The notes beneath the pieces were generated by a model that made no database searches, was not told where the DNA came from, and was given only the letters and a program-made list of their open reading frames with translations. Shown here one piece after another: positions 1 through 4,778 of a stretch of DNA of 10,448 nucleotides. Source of the stretch: DASZHJ01 sp035507155 (GTDB lineage: Bacteria; Pseudomonadota; Alphaproteobacteria; ATCC43930; CGMCC-115725); the NCBI GenBank assembly GCA_035507155.1, contig DATJOK010000287.1, positions 1-10,448 of the forward strand, written 5' to 3'. Numbering within the stretch: position 1 is the first letter of the stretch; every line of letters starts with the position of its first letter. A program made the translations under genes and the position numbers.

Positions 1-1238
1 AGCTCCGCGAGGCAGGCCTTGCGGGGAGCGCGGAAGTCGCCCGCCTCCCACCAGCGCTCGAGCTCGGCCAGCAATTCGCCGATCCGCGGGCCCGGCTTGA
101 TGCCGAGCGCGGTCACGTCGCGCCCCTTCAACGGGAATTCCGGCAGCTCGATCTTCTTGGCGGCCGCCAGCAGCGCGCGGGCGCGCTTCAGGGTCTGAGG
201 ACCGGTCGCCGCCGCCTTCAGCAGCAGGAGATCGGCATAGCGCTCGGGCCCGAGATGATGAAGCGCGCGGCGCTGCGCCGGAGCGTCGCCGTCGAGATCG
301 ACGGCCCATGCCGGCGCCGCCATCGCCGCGAGCCGGTCGCGGTCCTCGTTGGAGAACTTCAGCCGCTCGGCGAGCGCCGCCGCCCCCGCGCCGTCGACCT
401 CGATGAGCGCTGCCAAGCGCCGGAGCGGATCGTTCCAGGGATCGATGGCGATCAGCGCCGCGAGCCGGTCGGGCCGCGTCGCTTCCGGCAGCAGGACGGG
501 GAGCACCTCGTCCACTGCCATCAGCACCAGGGTCGGCAGCGGATCCGCCGCCGCCAGCAGCTTCAGAAGCTCGGCGGCGACGCGCTCGGCGGAGAGCGTC
601 GGCAGCAGCGAAGCGAGCGCGCGGCAGGCGGCGCGCGCCGCCTCGTCGGCGGCGCCGCGCTCGATCTGGGCGTGGAAGCGGTAGAAGCGCAGGAGCCTCA
701 GCACGTCCTCGCGGATCCGCGTCTCCGGATCGCCGACGAAGCGCACGCGCCGCGCCGCGACATCGTCGAGGCCGCCGACGTAGTCGTGAATAGTGCCGTC
801 GGCATCGAGGAAGAGCGCGTTCATGGTGAAGTCGCGCCGCTCCGCATCCGCTCGCCAATCGTCGGTGAAGGCGACGCGGGCGTGGCGGCCAAAGGTCTCG
901 ACGTCGCGGCGGAGCGTGGTGATCTCGAAATGCTTGGGCGGCACCACCGCTGTCACGGTCCCGTGCTCGATGCCGGTCGGCACCGCCTTGATGCGCGCCT
1001 TCGTGAGCAGCGCCAGCACCGCCTCCGGCGGCAGCGGCGTCGCGATGTCGACGTCGGAGACCGGCCGGCCCAGGAGCGCGTCCCTCACCGCGCCGCCGAC
1101 GAAGCGCGCCGGCGCCTCGCCGGGCTTCAGTGCCTTCAGCACCTTGCGGGTCTGCGGCGCGGTCATCCAGGGCTGCGGCTCGAGGCGCGGCGCCTGCGGG
1201 AGCTTGCGGCGGGCGCGGCGCGGCGCCGGGTCGGGCAT
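1..1238 (-). CDS. cca: CCA-adding tRNA nucleotidyltransferase, 3' end cut by window edge
   Basis: Adds or repairs the 3'-terminal CCA of tRNAs in the cytoplasm, using CTP and ATP. I translated 412 complete codons from the minus strand. The nucleotidyltransferase head has the class II pattern: FVGGAVRD at about residues 46-53, the metal-binding DVD at 62-64 (SDVDIAT), then RRDFTMNALF at about 134-143 and YVGG with RIREDVLRLLRFYRFHA at about 174-190. A helical tRNA-binding region follows. The reading frame is still open at base 1. Family members are usually about 400-420 residues, so little of the C-terminus should be missing. The start ATG at 1238-1236 shares one base with the TGA of the upstream gene (TGATG), which suggests coupling. 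The ribosome-binding site is weak. An internal ATG at 1166-1164 is possible but leaves less of the N-terminus. Identification is secure. Whether the enzyme adds CCA alone or shares the work with a second enzyme cannot be told. Confidence 0.95.
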   Translation of the reverse strand, partial: MPDPAPRRARRKLPQAPRLEPQPWMTAPQTRKVLKALKPGEAPARFVGGAVRDALLGRPVSDVDIATPLPPEAVLALLTKARIKAVPTGIEHGTVTAVVPPKHFEITTLRRDVETFGRHARVAFTDDWRADAERRDFTMNALFLDADGTIHDYVGGLDDVAARRVRFVGDPETRIREDVLRLLRFYRFHAQIERGAADEAARAACRALASLLPTLSAERVAAELLKLLAAADPLPTLVLMAVDEVLPVLLPEATRPDRLAALIAIDPWNDPLRRLAALIEVDGAGAAALAERLKFSNEDRDRLAAMAAPAWAVDLDGDAPAQRRALHHLGPERYADLLLLKAAATGPQTLKRARALLAAAKKIELPEFPLKGRDVTALGIKPGPRIGELLAELERWWEAGDFRAPRKACLAE

Positions 1239-1522
1239 CAGGGCTTCGCCGCCGGCGCGAGATGGCCTGGCACCAGCTTGCCGTTCACGATCTGCGGCGG
1301 GACATAGACGCCGCCCCCGTTTCCGCCAAATCCCAGCGGCAGGGCGATGAGCGCGATCGCCACCAGCGCCACCCCCGCCGGCACCAGCCAGACCCAGGGC
1401 AGGCTGCGCAGCACCTCGACCATGCCGGTCGCCTCGATGCGACGCATGGCGAGCGCCCAGACGAGATAAAGCAGGGTCGGCAGGAGCAGCGGAAGGATCA
1501 CGGTAAGGAGGGCGCGCATCAT
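1238..1522 (-). CDS. Small two-helix membrane protein, DUF6111-like
   Basis: A 94-residue protein of unknown function. Two hydrophobic segments are visible, at about residues 3-24 and 43-64. Between them is a short basic stretch (MRRIEATG), which should lie in the cytoplasm. The tail after helix two contains a glycine run and the motif YVPPQIVNGKLVPG at 73-86. By the positive-inside rule both termini face the periplasm. The size, two-helix layout and proline/glycine tail match my memory of the alphaproteobacterial DUF6111 family, but this is from recall. Two adjacent ATG codons are possible starts (1522 or 1519). The ribosome-binding site GGAGG lies 3 bases from the first and 6 from the second, so 1519 may be used, giving 93 residues. 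The gene overlaps the Nudix gene at its start and cca at its end. That places it in the same transcript but does not reveal its role. Confidence 0.8.
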   Translation of the reverse strand: MMRALLTVILPLLLPTLLYLVWALAMRRIEATGMVEVLRSLPWVWLVPAGVALVAIALIALPLGFGGNGGGVYVPPQIVNGKLVPGHLAPAAKP

Positions 1523-2142
1523 CGCCCTCCCAGCACCTCGGCGAGATTCACCAGCATGCCGGCGGTGGCGCCCCAGATGTAGCGGCCGGGATAGGGCAGC
1601 ACGTAGAAACTGCGGACGCGCCCCTTCACCTCGCGGCTGTGCCGCTCGTGGTTCCTGGGATCGAGGATGAAGGAGAGCGGCACCTCGAAGACGTCGGCGA
1701 CCTCGTCGGGATCAGGCCGCATCGGATAGGGCGCGCGCACCAGGCCGACGACCGGGGTGATCTCGTAGCCGGTGCCCGTGATGTAGGTATCGAGGCGGCC
1801 GATCACCTCGACGTAGTCCGCCGGCACCCCTACCTCCTCGTCGGTCTCGCGGAGCGCCGCATGGATCGGATCGCGATCGCTCTTTTCGATGCGGCCGCCG
1901 GGAAACGCCACCTGCCCCGCGTGGTCGTTGAGATGCGCGGTGCGCTGGGTCAGCAGCACGGTGAGCTCGGTCTCGCGCTTCACCAGCGGCACCAGCACCG
2001 CGGCGAGCGTGAGCCGCACCGCCGGCGCCTCGCCGCCCGGCATCAGCGAATGGTCGCCCCGCACCCCGGCCGGCAACCAGCCGTCCCGCTCGGTGCCGAA
2101 GCCGCGGCGGCCCACATCGAGACCGGCGAAGCGCGACTGCAC
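1519..2142 (-). CDS. Nudix hydrolase, probable CoA pyrophosphatase; true start probably CTG at 2166
   Basis: Predicted to cleave the diphosphate of coenzyme A or acyl-CoA to 3',5'-ADP and (acyl-)phosphopantetheine in the cytoplasm. Numbering from the GTG at 2142, the CoA-specific signature LLTQRTAHLNDHAGQVAFPGG spans residues 64-83 or so. It runs into the Nudix box, which ends RETDEEVGV at 98-106. The spacing between the second glycine of FPGG and the RE pair is one residue longer than the textbook Nudix box, which is normal in this family (E. coli NudL shows it). The C-terminal YIWGATAGMLVNLAEVL is also typical. The coordinates use the first conventional start. However, GGAGG sits only 2 bases before this GTG, and eight further in-frame codons (ACC ACG CTC ACC and so on) back to a CTG at 2166 read like a normal N-terminus. 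Starting there gives 215 residues and a 4-base CTGA overlap with DUF1285. Function is confident; the start is not. Confidence 0.9.
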   Translation of the reverse strand: MQSRFAGLDVGRRGFGTERDGWLPAGVRGDHSLMPGGEAPAVRLTLAAVLVPLVKRETELTVLLTQRTAHLNDHAGQVAFPGGRIEKSDRDPIHAALRETDEEVGVPADYVEVIGRLDTYITGTGYEITPVVGLVRAPYPMRPDPDEVADVFEVPLSFILDPRNHERHSREVKGRVRSFYVLPYPGRYIWGATAGMLVNLAEVLGGR

Positions 2143-2166
2143 ATCCTCCGCGGTGAGCGTGGTCAG
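2142..2166 (-). promoter_or_regulatory. Candidate CTG start and ribosome-binding site for the Nudix gene
   Basis: Read on the minus strand, the end of the DUF1285 gene is GGGAGAGATCGCCTGACC. The CTG at 2166-2164 shares CTGA with the DUF1285 stop. A GGAG sequence lies 7 bases upstream of the CTG, which is good spacing. I read the Nudix frame well upstream and found no in-frame ATG, GTG or TTG between the CTG and position 2270 or so. The only alternative is the GTG at 2142, whose GGAGG is too close. CTG starts are rare in bacteria, so a sequencing error or recent A-to-C change at an original ATGA overlap is also possible. Confidence 0.5.
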
Positions 2167-2735
2167 GCGATCTCTCCCAACGGGAAGAAAACGTTGCGGC
2201 TCCAGACGCCGAATTTGGTCACGCCCGCGATCTCCTCTTCCCGACCGAGATCGACGAGTTCGTAGAATACCGGACGAGCGAGCTTGGCCTCCAGCCCGTC
2301 ACGCACCAGTATATAGGGACGGGGTCCGCCATCGGTGTCGGCCCCGGCAATTATCGTTAACGGGTGCTCGGAGTCGGCAGTCACAATTTCGTCGATATTG
2401 GTCCGGAAGCTCAGACTCTGCCGGGTTCCGGTGCCTTCGACCGTCAGCTCCACGGCCAGGAAGGGCGCGTCGTCCACGGTGACTCGCGCGCGCTCCGCCG
2501 GCGTGACCATCCAGTAGGCACCATCTGCCTCGCGCCGCAGCACGGACGCAAAAAGCCGCACCAGGCTCGCGCGTGTGATTGGAGACTCCCGATAGAACCA
2601 GCTACCATCGGAGCCGATGCGGATGCCGATATCGCCCAGATCGCGGGGCGGCGGGCGGCCAGAGCGCTGGCCCGGGCGCGCTGCCTCGGCGGCCAATCGC
2701 CGGAGTTCCTCGGCCTGCCCCGCTTTGCCCTTCAT
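2163..2735 (-). CDS. DUF1285 family protein
   Basis: A 190-residue protein with no signal peptide or membrane segment, so probably cytoplasmic; the biochemical function is unknown. The family is recognised from the run of conserved pieces: GDIGIRIGSDGSWFYRESPI at about 34-53, LVRLFASVLRRE at 58-69, VTPAERARV at 77-85 and DDAPFLAVEL at 88-97. These are followed by LSFRTNIDEIV at 108-118, YILVRDGLEAKLARPVFYEL at 141-160 and a terminal GVWSRNVFFPLG. The first 30 residues are basic, proline-rich and probably disordered. The ATG at 2735 has only a weak AGG about 8 bases upstream, but no better start exists nearby. It is the first gene of the minus-strand operon and diverges from moxR. The middle of the gene is clearly less GC-rich than its neighbours. 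Family assignment is confident. Confidence 0.9.
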   Translation of the reverse strand: MKGKAGQAEELRRLAAEAARPGQRSGRPPPRDLGDIGIRIGSDGSWFYRESPITRASLVRLFASVLRREADGAYWMVTPAERARVTVDDAPFLAVELTVEGTGTRQSLSFRTNIDEIVTADSEHPLTIIAGADTDGGPRPYILVRDGLEAKLARPVFYELVDLGREEEIAGVTKFGVWSRNVFFPLGEIA

Positions 2736-2788
2736 TCCGCCGACCTATTTGTCAAGGCGTGCCCGTCCCTCTTGCGCCGATATGCCCC

Positions 2789-2833
2789 TTCACGCCCGCA
2801 GGTTTCACGCTCACAGGTTTCACGCTCACAGGT
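2789..2833 (+). repeat. Three tandem 15-bp units upstream of moxR
   Basis: The unit is TTCACGCTCACAGGT. Copies at 2804-2818 and 2819-2833 are identical. The copy at 2789-2803 differs at two positions (TTCACGCCCGCAGGT). The array ends two bases before AAGGAG. An in-frame TAA at 2835-2837 lies between the array and the moxR GTG, so the array cannot be part of the MoxR protein. It probably lies in the promoter or 5' leader. It could be a set of operator sites or simply a slippage-born duplication. Confidence 0.85.
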
Positions 2834-2835
2834 TT

Positions 2836-2841
2836 AAGGAG
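2836..2841 (+). promoter_or_regulatory. Strong ribosome-binding site of the moxR gene
   Basis: AAGGAG is followed by 8 bases and then GTG at 2850. This strong, well-spaced site and the in-frame TAA at 2835-2837 just upstream fix GTG 2850 as the start of the MoxR protein. Confidence 0.85.
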
Positions 2842-2849
2842 TCGCCGCC

Positions 2850-3854
2850 GTGACCGTCCCCGAGCCCCTCTCCGCCACCACCAAGGACGTTGTCGACGAG
2901 GTCGAAACACTGGGTCAGCGCCTGCGGGTGGTGCGCGAGCGCATCGGCCGCGTCATTTTCGGCCAGCGCGAGGTGGTGGATCAAGCCCTGATCACCATCC
3001 TCTCCGGCGGCCATGCGCTGCTGATCGGCGTGCCCGGCCTCGCCAAGACCAAGCTGGTGGAGACGCTGGGCATCGTGCTCGGCATGGAAGACAAGCGCAT
3101 TCAGTGCACGCCCGACCTGATGCCCGCTGACATCCTCGGCGCCGAGGTGCTGGAGGAGAGCGACAGCGGCCGCCGCTCCTTCCGCTTCATTCCCGGTCCG
3201 GTGTTCTGCCAGCTGCTGATGGCGGATGAGATCAACCGCGCGAGCCCGCGCACCCAGTCGGCGCTGCTGCAGGCGATGCAGGAGGGCCGCGTCTCGGTCG
3301 CCGGCCAGTATCACCCGCTGCCGCGGCCCTTCCACGTGCTGGCGACGCAGAACCCGCTCGAGCAGGAGGGCACCTATCCGCTCCCCGAGGCGCAGCTCGA
3401 CCGCTTCCTGCTGCAGATCGACGTGGGCTATCCCGATCTCGACTCCGAGCGGCAGATGCTGCTGGTCACCACCGGGCTTGCCGAGGAGCGGCCGACCGAG
3501 GCGATGGGCACCACCGAGCTGCTGGCGGCGCAGCGCCTGGTGCGCCGCATTCCCGTCGGCGAGAGCGTGGTGGAGGCGATCCTCAAGCTGGTGCGCGCCG
3601 GCCGGCCCGAGGGCGCCGGCACCGAGATCCAGCGCCACATCGCCTGGGGCCCAGGTCCGCGCGCGAGCCAGGCGCTGATGCTGGCGAGCCGGGCCCGCGC
3701 GCTGCTCGACGGCCGCTTGAGCCCGTCGGTCGACGACGTGATCGCGCTGGCGGCGCCGGTATTGCGCCATCGCATGGCGCTCACCTTCGCGGCGCGCGCC
3801 GACGGCGTCACTGTCGCCCAGGTGATCGATCGCCTGGTCGAGCCGCTGCGCTGA
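2850..3854 (+). CDS. MoxR family AAA+ ATPase
   Basis: A 334-residue cytoplasmic ATPase of the MoxR type, a size normal for the family. Walker A is GVPGLAKT at residues 60-67. Walker B is LLMADE at 122-127, followed by the MoxR signature INRASPRTQSALLQAMQEG. The polar sensor-1 region is ATQNP at 165-169, followed by EQEGTYPLPEAQLDRF with the LDRF arginine at 185. The C-terminal third is the helical lid domain. All key ATP-binding residues are present, so the enzyme should be active. MoxR ATPases are thought to act as chaperones or remodelling factors for VWA-domain partners, and the three following genes supply such partners. It is the first gene of the plus-strand operon. The start is GTG, set by the strong ribosome-binding site. 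The substrate is not known. Confidence 0.95.
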   Translation: MTVPEPLSATTKDVVDEVETLGQRLRVVRERIGRVIFGQREVVDQALITILSGGHALLIGVPGLAKTKLVETLGIVLGMEDKRIQCTPDLMPADILGAEVLEESDSGRRSFRFIPGPVFCQLLMADEINRASPRTQSALLQAMQEGRVSVAGQYHPLPRPFHVLATQNPLEQEGTYPLPEAQLDRFLLQIDVGYPDLDSERQMLLVTTGLAEERPTEAMGTTELLAAQRLVRRIPVGESVVEAILKLVRAGRPEGAGTEIQRHIAWGPGPRASQALMLASRARALLDGRLSPSVDDVIALAAPVLRHRMALTFAARADGVTVAQVIDRLVEPLR

Positions 3855-3886
3855 TCCCGGCAGGCGAGGGCAAGCACCGGAGCCAA

Positions 3887-4774
3887 ATGGCCGTCACCCC
3901 CGCGTCCGGCACGCTGAAGCACCGCGCCGAGGAACTTGCGGCACCACTGCCGCCATTGCTGGTGGAGGCCGAGCGCGTTGCCGCCACCGTCTCCCAGGGC
4001 GTGCACGGGCGCCGGCGCGTCGGCCAGGGCGAGACCTTCTGGCAGTTCCGTCAATACGAGCCCGGCGAGCCGGCCCAGCGCATCGACTGGCGCGAGAGCG
4101 CGCGCTCGGAGCGGCTCTATGTGCGCGAGACCGAGTGGGAGGCGTCGGAGAGTGTCTGGATCTGGCGCGACACCTCACGCTCGATGGATTACAGCTCGAG
4201 CGCCGGCCATCCCACCAAGCGGCTGCGCGTCGACCTGGTGGCGCTTGCGCTCGCCGCTCTGCTGATCCGCGGCGGCGAGCGGGTGACCTTGTTGGGCTCG
4301 GGCCTGACGCCGGCCAGCGGCAACGCTACTCTCAATCGGCTGGCGCTGCTGATCGACCGCGGCAGCGAGCCGGGGCCGAGCCTCCCCGGATTCGAGCCGC
4401 TGCCGCGCTACGGCCAGCTGGTGCTGATCGGCGACCTGCTGTCGCCGCTGCATGAGATCGAGGCGCTGAGCCGGCGCTTCGCGGCGCTTGGCGTCAAGGG
4501 GCACCTGCTGCAGGTGCTGGATCCCGTCGAGGAGACGCTTCCCTTCGAGGGCCGCGTGCGCTTCGAAGGGCTGGAGAACGAGGACACGCTGCTGATGGCG
4601 CGGGTCGAGACCATTCGCGGCCAGTACGAGGAGCGCCTCAAGCGCCATCGCGACGGGCTGGCCGCGCTGGCGCAGACGCTGGGCTGGACCTTCGGCATGC
4701 ATCGCACCGACCGGCCGGCAACCACGGCGCTGCTGGCGCTCTATGGCGCGCTGGCGCGCCCGAAGGGACCCTAG
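3887..4774 (+). CDS. DUF58 domain protein with VWA-like MIDAS motif
   Basis: A 295-residue protein, the usual partner of MoxR ATPases. The DUF58 core is clear: RRRVGQGETFWQFRQYEPGE at about 42-61, IDWRESARSERLYVRETEWE at 66-85, and a metal-site motif DTSRSM at 95-100 that matches D-x-S-x-S. The rest resembles a VWA fold, with LVLIGDLLSPL at 178-188. Unlike many DUF58 proteins it has no N-terminal pair of membrane helices, so it should be soluble and cytoplasmic, where MoxR could reach it directly. The gene starts 32 bases after moxR, with GGAG 4 bases before the ATG. It is followed after 4 bases by the start of the next gene. I infer a role as adaptor between the ATPase and the two membrane proteins. 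The molecular function is not established. Confidence 0.93.
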   Translation: MAVTPASGTLKHRAEELAAPLPPLLVEAERVAATVSQGVHGRRRVGQGETFWQFRQYEPGEPAQRIDWRESARSERLYVRETEWEASESVWIWRDTSRSMDYSSSAGHPTKRLRVDLVALALAALLIRGGERVTLLGSGLTPASGNATLNRLALLIDRGSEPGPSLPGFEPLPRYGQLVLIGDLLSPLHEIEALSRRFAALGVKGHLLQVLDPVEETLPFEGRVRFEGLENEDTLLMARVETIRGQYEERLKRHRDGLAALAQTLGWTFGMHRTDRPATTALLALYGALARPKGP

Positions 4775-4778
4775 CGCC

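Larger units (their letters stand above)
2736..2849. promoter_or_regulatory. Divergent intergenic region between the two operons
   Basis: These 114 bases are the only gap large enough to hold promoters for both the minus-strand DUF1285-to-cca operon and the plus-strand moxR operon. Both genes read outward from it, so at least one promoter is expected here. I could not assign convincing -35 and -10 pairs on either strand. A TTGACA exists on the minus strand at 2755-2750, but it has no matching -10. The right half contains the 15-bp tandem repeats and the moxR ribosome-binding site, listed separately. Confidence 0.5.

Noticed and set aside
255..1307. A 350-codon plus-strand frame opposite cca
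   Set aside because: Arg-rich, without domain; the minus strand encodes a full set of CCA-adding enzyme motifs.
2750..2755. TTGACA on the minus strand as a -35 box for the DUF1285 operon
   Set aside because: At 17 bases spacing the -10 position reads AAGGGC and lies inside the coding sequence, so no promoter can be called.
2826..3770. A 314-codon minus-strand frame opposite moxR
   Set aside because: Shadow frame; composition is biased to His, Gln, Arg and Ala, and MoxR motifs are unmistakable on the plus strand.
4743..4778. An upstream in-frame start for the BatA-DUF4159 protein
   Set aside because: It lies inside the DUF58 gene and adds a basic 12-residue stretch before a normal BatA N-terminus. 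The ATG at 4779 is just after the DUF58 stop and has AAGGGA upstream.
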